Assembly (NCBI GenBank): GCA_037974665.1
Contig: CM075765.1
Location: 8,251,501-8,315,500 of the forward strand
DNA: 64,000 nt
Direction: 5' to 3'
From: Ehretia macrophylla
Taxonomy: Eukaryota > Streptophyta > Magnoliopsida > Boraginales > Ehretiaceae
The notes beneath the pieces are model-generated. The model was not told the origin of the DNA. It saw only the letters and a program-made list of their open reading frames with translations, and made no database searches. Position 1 is the stretch's first letter. Each line of letters begins with the position of its first letter. Below are positions 25,585 to 36,556 of the stretch, in pieces. The position numbers and the translations under genes were made by a program.

Positions 25585-26066
25585 TAGATCTAATTATATA
25601 AGTTTTGAAAATACTTACTTGATTGAAGAAAAATGAACAACTAATATGTAACAAAATGTGAAGAATAGATAAAAGTAATACTCCAACGGCACTAATAAGG
25701 GTGTTTTTGAAATAATGGATAACATAATAACATTTTTTGGAGTTTTTGACTATAAACAAAAAGATCATACACGAAATACTTGTTAATTTCTATTTTTCTT
25801 TTTCTCAGTATGATGCATATTGAAGGACATACTTTGACCAAAAAGAAACCAAAAAGAGCACAAACATACCACAAATCTATATTCAAACAATATTTCTTTT
25901 CTTTATAGAAACGGTCATAATTTACAAAATAATTCACATGAAGTGAGATAAAACTTACGATTAAAAAATAGTGAGATAAAACTAATATAAATCGAGAAAT
26001 ACAACCACTAATAAATTATACATGAACTCTGATACAACGAGAGAGAGCACCAATGTAGAATTGAAT
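25585..26066. other. AT-rich spacer
   Basis: No gene or repeat boundary seen between the gypsy fossil and the next MITE. Confidence 0.5.
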
Positions 26067-26068
26067 TA

Positions 26069-28189
26069 CAGTATAATATCTTTAAATTAATACTCGATAA
26101 ATTAATAATTTCTTTAAAATAATAGAAATCAGTCCCGACTTAGGACCAGTGTAAAAAATAAAAAAAATTGATAAAATTATAAGATAATGCATTAAAATTA
26201 TTATTTTTTGTATTTTATCGACTTAAATATTTCATAAATTAATAATTAGTTAAAAAGTACTGTTGGCCCTTGATAACCTAAGAGGGGGGTGAATTAGGTT
26301 GTTTGGCAAGATTAATAAATTTAAAAATTAATGCGGAAATACTATCTAGCAAGAGATAATTATACTCTAGAAGTTCTTATAGGCAATTTATCAAACACTT
26401 AGTATGCATACAATTATATATAACTAGATAAACAACTAGAACTTCAAGAATTAATCTCTAAGTAGATAAACCAACAATTATCTAACAATCAATGTGAACA
26501 ATATCTAAGAGAGAATAAATGACTTGAAAATAAAGAGTGAGGGTAAGAAAAATCAAACACAGTGATTTTCAAGTGGTTCGCACTCTCGAAAGCCTAGTCT
26601 ACCACCTAAGGTCTTCCCTTCCCTTAGGATTTAACCAAACTTCACTAAAATGCTTCTTCAAATGTTGGTGAAACAAAAATCAACTACAATTACTCTTGAG
26701 TCTACAAGAGTTATACGAGCTTCTTCAAGTGTAGGTGAAGCTCAACTTATAAACCTCTCTTCCTTTGAGTCCACAAAGGATTACAACACTTCTCACAATG
26801 ATTCTCTCAATCTATGTGCAAGAGTGTAATACAAAGATAGTGTGAAAGTATGAATGACAATTTTAACTCCTATTTGAGTTTGATGTTACAATTTGAAGAA
26901 CACTTTGAATGTTCAAAGATATGAAAATGATAGCTCAAGATTTCTCAATGAAAATGATATAAAAAGCTCTTTGAATTAGCTTGGAAATCTAAAGATTAAG
27001 GCTTGGAGAGATTTTTGAGATGGTGAAAGAGCATGACTTAAAAAGAGGGAAAAGTTAGACATAAAACGGATAAAATGCAAAAAACCCGGATTTTCCCATT
27101 AAGCCATTCGGTCGCTGAGCCCTTCATCCGGTCAACCCGATGAGGCAGGTAACACCCGGACCAGAGCTCTCTGTCGGGCGTTGTGGCCTTCATCCGGTCG
27201 ACCGGATGAAGCAAGTAACTCCCGGATGCTTAAAATGCTGAAAAGTTACATTTTTGAGCCCCAAAACAATTTGTTAAATAATAAAGCATTTGGGCACTTT
27301 TAAAGACACTTATAAAAAAGTGTTTCTAGCATTTTTAATATCTCAAAACATTTTCAAAAACTCTCAAAACGATATAGAATAATTTTTATACCACAAGAGT
27401 TTGAAATCCAAAAGTTCTTGTTTTTCAAAAATGAGTTTTTAATGACCTTTTTGAAAATAAATGTTCAAAGGATATTTTGCAAATAAAAATCTTTTATGAA
27501 AAACTTTTTTGGAGAAATTATGAGCTACACAAGTCATACTTGGGCAAACAACATTTTTAATGCCGGTATCCCTTATGACGCCACGTCTTCTTCCTTGTAA
27601 CTCCTTTTTTTTTTTTTTTATTGAGTCTTCAACTACATTTCTTCAGGTTTTCATAACTTGATTCATTATGAGAGACTTCATTTGAATGAGTCAAGATATA
27701 AGAATACCTTTTGGGCTTTGATACGATCCAATTGTTTGAAACTGGCCTTTGATCATTTTGAATGACTTCATGTTGAAGTGGGCGTGCATGACAATCTTGT
27801 GTTAATGGATTGAATAACTTACCCAAGATTCAAATAAGAATTGTAAATCATAATTAAGATGTTTTGTTATTATCAAAATAAAGATTATAAGCTTTTTAGA
27901 CCAACAAGTACATAATACATTGATTACAAAATATGAATGAATAGTACATTATCTTTTGTTGAACTTCAAATCTAACTGAATCTCATTTTTAATTGTGCAC
28001 AATGTGCCTAAAAAATCTAGAGTTGCTATCGAAAATATGAATCACTTTTCAAAAAAGATACCATGAATATAATATGTAATATTAGGCTCTCAATAAATTA
28101 ATAATTATTAATTTATCGACAAATTGATATCTCGCTAAATTAATAGAATTTAGTGGTCCCAACACTATTAATTTAAAGAGGTTATACTA
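26069..28189. mobile_element. Emigrant-like (pogo/mariner) MITE, split
   Basis: The left end CAGTATAATATCTTTAAATT and the complement of the right end AATTTAAAGAGGTTATACTA resemble CAGTAAAACCTCTATAAATT, the end of Arabidopsis Emigrant MITEs as I remember it. TA lies on both sides (26067-26068, 28190-28191). Without the solo LTR inserted at 26261 the element is about 470 bp. It has no coding sequence. Confidence 0.7.
26261..27906. mobile_element. solo LTR inside the Emigrant-like MITE
   Basis: The 1646-bp insert starts TGTTGGCCCTTG and ends AGACCAACA, flanked by AGTAC at 26256-26260 and 27907-27911. The phrase AGAGGGGGGTGAATTAGG near the start is familiar from LTRs of plant copia elements, possibly of the SIRE/Maximus type. 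No internal coding domain remains. The perfect target duplication suggests modest age. Confidence 0.85.
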
Positions 28190-28191
28190 TA

Positions 28192-28805
28192 ATAATTATG
28201 CTATTGATAAAGAAATTGTACAATTAAATCAAGAAATACAACGTCTTGTAGGAGCTTTTTTTTCTTTTTTCCAAAATGAGGTCTTGTAGGTTTTGGTCCA
28301 GTGATAATGTTACTCGTAGTATGCGAGAGGTTGCGAGTTCAAACACGAAAGTGCGAAGTAGACTTTATTATTCTTCATTTTTATCATTGATTTGTTTCTT
28401 TTTCTCAATTGGAAGAGCTGCCATAACTTTTAGACACAACCAAAATTCTCGGCGTCAAGAGAAATTTGAGATTCCGTAAGTAACTCTATGTCAAGAAAGG
28501 CTTGAAAGAAAAAAATGAAATTTGGTTTTCAAAATTTTTTTATTTTTAAATCACGCTGATTACATTGTATAACCTTAGACATCTCCAACATAATAAAATA
28601 ATAAGGATTTATACCACCATGGGTTCCTTATCTTTTTTAGTTTTGTCTATTTGGTTCCTTATTTTCAAAATAACCATAAATTGATCCCTTGTCTTTATCT
28701 TTTGTGTCACTGTTAGTCTTTAAAGGGCATAATTGTCCACGCATAAACTATTATATACATATCTTTATCTTTATCTTTATATTTATACTATATACTAAAA
28801 GAATA
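28192..28805. other. AT-rich DNA ending in a TTTATC microsatellite
   Basis: No gene is seen. (TTTATC)n at about 28763-28785 runs into TTTATACTATATACTAAAAG, which resembles the 5' end of plant Helitrons (TCTATACTA...), directly before the repeat copy at 28806. Confidence 0.4.
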
Positions 28806-29045
28806 TGCAGGGTTAAAAGTGTTCACACAAGCATATTTGTAGCTCATCAAATGAATAAAAGTATTGTATTATGTGCTAAGCATTGTGTTCGTTTTATATA
28901 TTATGACCATAATATCCTTGGACAAAATTGTCCAGACTGACATGTTTGTAGATCATGATTGTTGTAAATTGTTTGTACCACATGCTAGTAATTTTGTACA
29001 TTTTATTCTAGGACCATAATGCACTTTAGTGAAATCTAACATGTT
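28806..29045 (+). repeat. ~250-bp dispersed repeat, left copy
   Basis: The sequence AGGGTTAAAAGTGTTCAC through TTTAGTGAAATCTAACA is homologous to the reverse complement of 40905-41155 and partly to 52680-52760. Shared landmarks are TATTTGTAGCTC, TGTGCTAA, TACATTTTATT and GACCATAATG. Its context suggests the 5' end region of a Helitron-like family. Confidence 0.75.
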
Positions 29046-29073
29046 TCCAGTATATATTGTTTTTTTTTCACTA

Positions 29074-29096
29074 CTAGTTTTGCCTACCCGTGCAAA
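29074..29096 (-). other. Helitron-like 3' terminus
   Basis: On the minus strand the sequence TTTTGCACGGGTAGGC runs into AAAACTAG and then T. Plant Helitrons end in CTRR, usually CTAG, a few bases after a GC-rich hairpin often containing GCACGGGT. The hairpin partner is not obvious here, so this is a degenerate or partial terminus. If real, the element extends to higher coordinates and its 5'-3' direction agrees with the minus-strand gene fragments at 29945-35206. Confidence 0.4.
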
Positions 29097-29100
29097 ATCC

Positions 29101-29944
29101 AATATACATTAAACAAATATCGTAAATAAAATTATTAAATGAGATATATACATTATTAGTGGCAAGGTTTTAATTATGATTATATTTTTTTAAAAAAAAA
29201 TTGAAAAGAATATTATAAAATTTCATATAATAAAAATTAACTTGCATCGATAAATTGAAAATAAATGGTAAAAAAATAATTTTAAATCCATAACATAATT
29301 CTGATCCAAAAAAAGTAAATCTACATCATAATATTGTGAAAAGTAGTAAAAAAGAGTTAGATGACTTCTGATAAGGAATTCACTAATAACAAAAATAAAA
29401 AATGAGAAGATATATATTGAAAATATTTTCCTCCAGTGCCACCAAACGTCTTTGCCAAGAATATAACAATGTCAAGATTTTATCTCTCACATGCATGCAT
29501 GTTTGCCTGCAAAGGCATTCAGATTTCCGTGTAAAAATATTGGCAAACAAATCCTGCCCTTTATGGAAAGCAGTTGTATGGTTAAAAAAGCAGTTGTATG
29601 ATTAAAAAAATTGAATCTCGCATAATATCATGAAATGAGATACGGAGAGGAAAATACCTTGTTCTTAATTTTGATCATCTCCTGAAGTATATTTCTTTCA
29701 GCAATTATCCAGTCTTTTTTCTCATCTAAGTAATAAATTTTCCATTTTGTCTTAAATAGAAAAGTACATGCCAATGAAGGAACAAAATAGCCTTTTACTT
29801 TGTTCAAAAGGTAATGATTGGTCATGTGAATCCTAAAGCGTCTATGTCCATGTAATAGGCATGAAAGCCAAAACATCTACTGTTCAATAGCCAAGAACAT
29901 TTAAGAGTGCTGCACACCAATGTAGATGTTATTGTGGAAGGCCA
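29101..29944. other. AT-rich sequence, possible exon remnants
   Basis: No identified gene. On the minus strand near 29640-29740 a stretch reads KKDWIIAERNILQEMIKIKN and ends at a GTATTT donor-like site. I cannot assign it. Confidence 0.3.
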
Positions 29945-30037
29945 AGATGACTTGCAGCTTTGCAGATTTGCAGTCTTCAACCTGAAAAAATGTCTTGATC
30001 CAAGACGCATTGTACCTCCTATATGGGTTTTTGAACC
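29945..30037 (-). pseudogene. CTP synthase, single-exon fragment
   Basis: An AG acceptor at 30038-30039 is followed by GSKTHIGGTMRLGSR and, after a one-base frame change, FFQVEDCKSAKL. These are the conserved residues of the glutamine amidotransferase domain of eukaryotic CTP synthase (usual form GSKTHMGGTMRLGSRRTYF), the enzyme that makes CTP from UTP and glutamine. Only about 30 of some 600 residues are present. A degraded trace of the following HRHRYEVNP segment may lie near 29825-29850. The next upstream host fragment, 1 kb away, comes from an unrelated gene (MOB1), so the piece is out of its normal context. Confidence 0.8.
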
Positions 30038-30439
30038 CTGTACCATGGCACATATATGAGAATTGGTAAAGCTAAGAAAGTATAAGGTAAAATTGTATAC
30101 ATGAACAGAAGTGATAGCAAATAAAAATGACCTGGCAAGTTTATCAGCCCCTCATCATCAATCCTACACGAATCCAGACTTAAGCTCGCTCTCTAAATTC
30201 GTTGACCCCGTTCAACGGAGACAAAAAAAGCATATATGTGAGAAAATATACATTACCCCCAAGAAATATTCTGGTTAGTAGGGGTAGTTCATAACAGATA
30301 TTTCTCAATGACAATAATAACATGAATGAAATGATCAAGGAAGACATCCAACAAGATGGTCTTCAACAGCAAAGAGTGAATGTATAGCAGCTTTAAGTTA
30401 ATTACAGGCGCATAACTAAAAGGTCTATACAAATGAACC

Positions 30440-30510
30440 TTATCTGGACTATTGACCTGGCAAAATAATTGATTCGGGTGAATCACATTGTTAACTGTCC
30501 CAATTAATAC
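30440..30510 (-). pseudogene. possible MOB1 third-exon remnant
   Basis: The minus strand reads TVNNVIHPNQ and then FCQVNSPDK. Compare TVDFFNQ and EFCTPENC, which follow NEWLAVN in MOB1. The match is weak and broken, but the position downstream of the clear MOB1 exon fits. Confidence 0.3.
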
Positions 30511-31074
30511 AATATCTGCAAGACGCATCAAATTTAAAATGAGAGACTACTTTCCTTCCTGGTACATAGCTCGAATAAATTTGCAGAATACGACTCTTTT
30601 GGGTTTGATAACCATAACTCAGTCCATGCTTAAGTTATCGAATAACTTTCCCCATTTTGTGCATCATATATGTGCTGCCAATTCTGTGTTTGGTTGAGGA
30701 CCTGGTATTTCACTGACCAGAGTCATGAGTATATGAAAAAGATTTTATGCTCAAGATTTATATCTGAAAGAAATTGGTTTGATCATTAGGCTCAGAATGA
30801 GTCACTAACAGAAATTTGTTGAATCATTATCTGCAAAATATATTGTGGTTTCTTAATATATATTTCAAGATGCATTAATTAACAACTTTAAATTTCTGGA
30901 AGGATACGAATTAATCCTTTCCTTGTTAATAAATGATGCTGAAAAGCCCATACGGAAAAGAGTTATCATGAGATATCACAAGAACTGTGATAGCAGCAAA
31001 TAAAGACACACATGAACTGAAGGCTTTGAATATGCAGTTAAAACAAGATATGGGTTCATTTTCTTACTATTTAC

Positions 31075-31176
31075 CTCCAGCCACTCATTAAGATCTTCTC
31101 CAGGAAGCAATCGTACCGCCTCCCTCGAGTTGCCTCTGCCTAAGGTAGCATCAATATGTTTCTTAAGATGTGCACC
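31075..31176 (-). pseudogene. MOB kinase activator 1 (MOB1), exon fragment
   Basis: A complete exon of 102 bp is bounded by an AG acceptor (TTCATGTGCAG) and a GT donor (GTAAAT). It reads GAHLKKHIDATLGRGNSREA then VRLLPGEDLNEWLE. Plant MOB1, the scaffold of NDR/LATS (Hippo-like) kinases, has KKHIDATLGSGNLREAV and PPGEDLNEWLAVN at this position. The frame is open across the exon. The preceding MOB1 exon is not found upstream, and the next exon is at best a remnant near 30440-30510. Confidence 0.9.
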
Positions 31177-31284
31177 CTGCACATGAATGATTATAAAAAA
31201 TAACTTTAACAAAGGCAAACGAACAGTATTCAATAAATTGGAATAAATATGCTACTTCCACTTTCCAGCCTAGGAATCATCTTT

Positions 31285-31410
31285 TCTTCCCAAGAAGACT
31301 GTTCCCTGTGAAAGATGCGCTAGCCTCCGCGTAGAGAGAAAGAAGAGCGTGCGAAAGAGCTATCATTAAAGCGCTTTCTAGAAGCCTTTCTAAAGGCTAT
31401 TCATTAGTAA
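31285..31410. other. GC-richer island, possibly organelle-derived
   Basis: The sequence around AAAGCGCTTTCTAGAAGCC differs in composition from its AT-rich flanks and has the look of plant mitochondrial intergenic DNA. This is an impression only. Confidence 0.2.
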
Positions 31411-32372
31411 CATCAATATCCAAATCAGCATTGTTATAGTTGAAAGAAAAGTTCATCAACAAAATCACCAAAGGATAATAGCCCATTTGCACATGCAAAT
31501 TCACCAAAGAAAAGAAATAGAATTTTTCTAAAACTACTTGTCGTAATTTCAGTACCGTTCATCATATGTTTGGTTCAGACAATGCATTATCTCCTGTATC
31601 AGTAAAACAATGTCAATAGTTATCAGTATGATGGCCTACACCTGTTATTCTCACAAACATACTTACCAGACAAACAGAGATACTTTCTCTCTCTTTTGTC
31701 CCATAATTCTTTCTGGTTGTCAACTTGTCATAGAGTAGTCTTTATTTATATTTAATGGACTGCATTTCTCTCCCGTCTTCATCAATATTACAAAACATAT
31801 CCAGTGCCAAAAAAGGAAACAAGCATTTCACACCAATGTACTTGAATCAGAGATATCTACTGAGAGTTGTCACGGTTATCCCATCCCTCTCAACCAATTA
31901 TCTATTAAATGCATAGTCCGTCCCACCTAATTTAACCACAGGAGACCAGGGCACAATAGACAAGTCTACATGAAGCAATCTTTTCATATGCATGTAAGTT
32001 GGAAATCTTTTCCTTAAAAGTAGACCAACATATGCAAAAGATCAAATCCTTGTTCATCAACTTGGACCATGGCTATTTCATTTGCCAAGGGGGAAGACAC
32101 GAATATTGATCTATTATTCATCTTTGTCCAAAATGGCCAAACAATTTTATTATGAAATTCAATAGTCAAACAGATCTGTAGATAATAAGGAAACTACAGG
32201 CAGTAGAAATCATCCAAACAGGGGATATTACATGATGTGAGATATTATAGACCAATCAATAACCAAATGCTCATACTACCTAAATAAAGTAATCTAAAAT
32301 GTTAAACAAAACAAGGATCAGTGTTTCGTATTGCTGCCTAGATTTGATAAGTTATTAACAAACACTACATAC
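31411..32372. other. non-coding DNA between captured exons
   Basis: I see no further exon. The composition is like plant intron or intergenic sequence, without recognisable TE ends. Confidence 0.4.
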
Positions 32373-32437
32373 CTCAGCTCCTAAACCTTTAACATATATA
32401 TTGGTAAAGAGTTCAGAGGAATCAGACATGGGCCTCT
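32373..32437 (-). pseudogene. RRM-protein exon fragment (poly(A)-binding protein-like)
   Basis: A 65-bp stretch lies between TTTTCAAG (acceptor) and GTATGT (donor). It reads RPMSDSSELFTNIYVKGLGA. IYVKGL fits the RNP2 motif that starts an RRM, and the preceding FTN is typical of poly(A)-binding protein linkers (KFTNVYVKNL). No further RRM sequence follows. The short length limits certainty about the family. Confidence 0.45.
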
Positions 32438-33115
32438 CTTGAAAAGAAACACAAAAGTTATATTCAAAGCAAGTGAAGTCATTGCTACCATCAGAAAGAA
32501 TATGCACAAATGCAAGCCTCAATAAAAGGTATACCACCACTAACATTCGACACGAAGCTACTTATAGAAATAAATAATCCAATAAAAGTGTAAAATCTTT
32601 TACAAGGAGCACATGTGATCATAAGAAGATCAAATCTCATTACTTCATTTACTATTGGTGAGGGCTCGATATAATTAAAGTAGTTCAGTTCACCATTTGT
32701 TGGTTGTTGAAACTAAGCCAGAACTTCCAATTTGAGCGTGAACGTTATAATGTCAGTGCAATATGCAGATCATGTATCACTAGAGATGCATGAACAACTA
32801 ATTCTGTTTTTTTGGGGACCAACCATAAACAATCCAATATACATTCGTTTTATCTATAATCCTATGTCCATTGTCAAATTGCTTTAATCATTCAGTATAT
32901 GCCGAGACTTGAACCCGCTTTGAAAAGTATATCTACAATTCTGAGAATATGAGGTGATTTTGTCTAATCTATGAAAGAAACAAAAACTTCTAGATAAGCA
33001 TAATATTTCTCCCTCAATTATATGTTGGAAAAATTTCAGAAGACACAATATAGTGTTGAAAAAGAAAGATGATGATAAAGATTGTTGATTTAAACAGAGA
33101 ACAAATTTAACTCAC

Positions 33116-33193
33116 CATAGTAACGTAACACAAATTCATGTGGCTTTCCTTTACAGATGCCACGTAGTACATTCCAGCTTTTTCATAGTCCCC
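33116..33193 (-). pseudogene. CTR9 (Paf1 complex TPR subunit), exon fragment
   Basis: A 78-bp exon with acceptor CTTCAG and donor GTGAG reads GDYEKAGMYYVASVKE and, in a shifted frame, HEFVLRYYG. Plant CTR9 (VIP6/ELF8), a TPR protein of the Paf1 transcription elongation complex, has GDYEKAGLYYMASVKE followed by KPHEFVLPYYG. A few bases have been lost between the two halves. No neighbouring CTR9 exon is recognisable. Confidence 0.85.
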
Positions 33194-33746
33194 CTGAAGC
33201 ATAAGACAGACTCAAATTATAATTCAGAAATGGAATATACATTTTCACATAAGCATGACTTCTTAACTTGTTTCAAAGCCTACATCAACAAGTGGAATTA
33301 CAAAAAATATTCGAAAGAGGAACTAAACCCCAGAAACAAGGAATCATTCAGATCACTTAATTTCTGAAAGAGATGGAAGGGGAACAAACAAGGCACAATT
33401 AAGTATGAATCAGAAACAGGCCATAAAGATACTAACTGATATGGAGCCTGTTCTTCTTAATCATAATGAAGCACTAATAATTAGAAAATAAGTGGTAGGA
33501 AAAAGACGCTCCATACCTTGCTGTGGTACGATCTTGCTAAGTTGTAGTAAGAATGTGATTTTTAGTTGGCCCATGATTAGTAACATCAAAGTGCAGTTTC
33601 TGTCTGTGGTAAGCAAGTGCAGTTTCTGTCAGTTACCACAGACACAGCTAAATCATATCTTTTCTTCAGTCTTAGAATGCTTGTTTTTTAGGCATTTTCA
33701 TGGAATGTTGACATTGAAGCTAAGCATTTTCTTTAAGAACAAGGAT

Positions 33747-34346
33747 TCGCGAGTAGAAATAGAGTGATCATTATACCTGACAGGAACTTCATGACAAACA
33801 TTGTATCTGATTTTCTTTTCATAGCATCACTCTTTCCTCTTCTGACAGAGTCTATTCAGAGATTCAGCTCTCTTTGGATCACTACAACCGCGTAGTATAG
33901 TCCACCGTACTCTATAGGAATGCAGCAAAACATTTAAGTAGAACGACAAACAAAGACCAAAAAAAGTAAATAAGAAAGCACAAAGAAAAGCCAAAGAAAA
34001 ATGCATAGGCAAGAGTGTACCCTCTGACTCTGGTACCCACATCTACACCTTGTGGATAGGAAGTGAATTGACTTCCACTCAAAAGCAAAAGCACTGCTTG
34101 GAGCTATGACAGCCAATCTAGGTAAAACGACAAACAATCACTAACATATCTTAGCTTGTAACTAAGTTATGGCACATAAAAGTTAAGGAAACGTCGATCC
34201 ATAGAAAATATTCAATTCCTGCAACATCCAGTATAGATGCATAGTTGAAGATTGTGATTTTTACACTATAAACAGTAATGGAATAAGATGGTTGTCGTCC
34301 CTAGTAGCTTATCTAGTGCTGAATTCCAAAATGCAATCTTCATTTG
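33747..34346. repeat. 600-bp tandem duplication, copy 1
   Basis: The unit begins TCGCGAGTAGAAATAGAGTG and is repeated immediately at 34347. On the minus strand there are open frames (for example RGCSDPKRAESLNRLCQKRK) that I cannot assign. Confidence 0.95.
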
Positions 34347-34947
34347 TCGCGAGTAGAAATAGAGTGATCATTATACCTGACAGCAACTTCATGACAAACA
34401 TTGTATCTGATTTTCTTTTCATAGCATCACTCTTTCCTCTTCTGACAGAGTCTATTCAGAGATTCAGCTCTCTTTGGATCACTACAACCGCGTAGTATAG
34501 TCCACCGTACTCTATAGGAATGCAGCAAAACATTTAAGTAGAACGACAAACAAAGACCAAAAAAAGTAAATAAGAAAGCACAAAGAAAAGCCAAAGAAAA
34601 ATGCATAGGCAAGAGTGTACCCTCTGACTCTGGTAACCCACATCTACACCTTGTGGATAGGAAGTGAATTGACTTCCACTCAAAAGCAAAAGCACTGCTT
34701 GGAGCTATGACAGCCAATCTAGGTAAAACGACAAACAATCACTAACATATCTTAGCTTGTAACTAAGTTATGGCACATAAAAGTTAAGGAAACGTCGATC
34801 CATAGAAAATATTCAATTCCTGCAACATCCAGTATAGATGCATAGTTGAAGATTGTGATTTTTACACTATAAACAGTAATGGAATAAGATGGTTGTCGTC
34901 CCTAGTAGCTTATCTAGTGCTGAATTCCAAAATGCAATCTTCATTTG
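34347..34947. repeat. 600-bp tandem duplication, copy 2
   Basis: Nearly identical to copy 1. The differences I see are one substitution near 34384 and one inserted A near 34636, so the duplication is recent compared with the decay of the neighbouring exons. Confidence 0.95.
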
Positions 34948-35125
34948 TAAAGGGAAAAACTAATTATGTACTTGAACTTATTTAATTAACTCCAAAATAT
35001 TAAATTTGAGTTTCATGAGAAAAGTGGGAATAAGATGCAGTAAAAGAAGTTCATATATACCAAAGGCTGCAGCACATAGCTTGATCCATTTGAATTGTCC
35101 TTCTTAAAACTGTTAAATAAGTTAC

Positions 35126-35206
35126 TTGACCAGTCAGTGATGGGTCGATCACGTCTCCAAAAATTAAGTTAGCAGTTGGATCCACAAGGTCAAATATGAC
35201 CTCTTC
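35126..35206 (-). pseudogene. FtsZ (plastid division) exon fragment
   Basis: After a TTGAACAG acceptor the minus strand reads EEVIFDLVDPTANLIFGDVI and then DPSLTGQ before a GTAACT donor. This is the conserved C-terminal-domain segment of plant FtsZ, most like FtsZ2 (DLVDPTANLIFGAVIDPSLSGQ), the tubulin-like chloroplast division protein. The frame is open. No other FtsZ exon is seen near it. Confidence 0.85.
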
Positions 35207-35584
35207 TGTTCAAGCCCTCCTTCTAGCGCCTTAATCCTTTTTTGATATTAATATAAAAAAAAAAATACATATATATACATATATATATATATATAACATA
35301 GCAAAATTGAAGATAGATGATAGTGAACAGGAATTGAAAAATGAAAATTAATAAGATGGAAACAAAATAAGTAAACAGAAAAGATACGAGACTAAGTCTC
35401 TTACTTGTATTGAAGATCTGAAGAAACTGTTACATTGGTAGTACTGTGATACCTGTTACAATGGTTATACTGTGATGTGGTACAAAAATGGTATTGTATA
35501 ACAGGGGTGATACAGTAATGGTGTATGATAAAACTTATCAAACTAGTAAAATTCCCGACCTCTGACTATGAGGCAGACTTTGCC

Positions 35585-35591
35585 TTATATA
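35585..35591 (-). promoter_or_regulatory. TATA box, likely viral pregenomic promoter
   Basis: CCTATATAAGG on the minus strand lies after the polymerase region and its intergenic repeats, the usual place of the caulimovirid full-length-transcript promoter on the circular genome. Confidence 0.4.
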
Positions 35592-36095
35592 GGATGCGGA
35601 TTCCAAATGGAATACAATCTGGTTCTAAAAATAGTAAAAAAGTAAAAGTCAAAAGTCAAAAGCAACTTTTACTATTCATAAATGTTGGCAGAATTACTTT
35701 CACTGTGACCGAAAGTAATTTTGTCGTCTTGTGATGATGATGTCTGGGTACTGTGGCCGAAAGCTGGTTTGTCTTCTTGTGATAATTGTTGTCTGTTGAA
35801 GACGAAATCTTCATGATGGTGGTCTTGTCTTGATTCTGAAGAATGGATTGAAGCTTGTCCATTTGTGTCGGCAATAGATACAAAAATATACAAGTAAATT
35901 GAAGAGTACAAAATTCCCTAAATACAAAGAAAATAATAGTCCTATCTATTCTTCTCCATAATCTATTCTGGAACTATACTAGGTATGGCCATTGACTTAC
36001 ACGCGTCTTACTCCCTCTGCGCGACTTACTGCGTACCTAAGACCCTAGGACTCGCAAACAAATAGAATACAGATAAAATAAATAATTCTATTACA

Positions 36096-36556
36096 TTTCT
36101 TTGGCTTTTTGGAAAAGCCACACCCATCAACGGACTTGATATGTCTTTACCAGTTGCCGTTTGAACTGGACTAGCTGAAATTTTATGGCATTCTTCAGGA
36201 ACCACTGTCAACTTCAAAGGGGAAGTTGAACCTATCTCACCTATGTTTTTGGAGGGAACATAGGAAAAGAAACCCCTATTCAACTTCAGAAGGGACGTTG
36301 CACCTATCTGTCTTATGTTTTTTATGGGAACATAAGGAAACCTTACTATTCAACTTCAGAAGGGAAGTTGCACCTATCTGTCCTTTGTTTTTGGGGGAAA
36401 CACAGGGAAAAACCCCTATTTCTTTGGCTTTTTGGGAAAGCCACACCCATCAACGGACTTGATTTGTCTTTATCAGTTGCCGTTTGAACTGGACTAGCTG
36501 AAGTTTTTTGGAATTCTTCAAGAACCACTATCAACTTCAGAGGGGAAGTTGAACCC
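36096..36556 (-). repeat. tandem repeats with small palindromes in the viral intergenic region
   Basis: A unit of about 135 bp (TTTGGCTTTTTGGAAAAGCC onward) occurs at about 36098 and 36420. Between and after these, a hairpin-forming motif CAACTTCAGARGGGAAGTTG occurs four times (about 36209, 36279, 36349, 36531). Confidence 0.8.
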
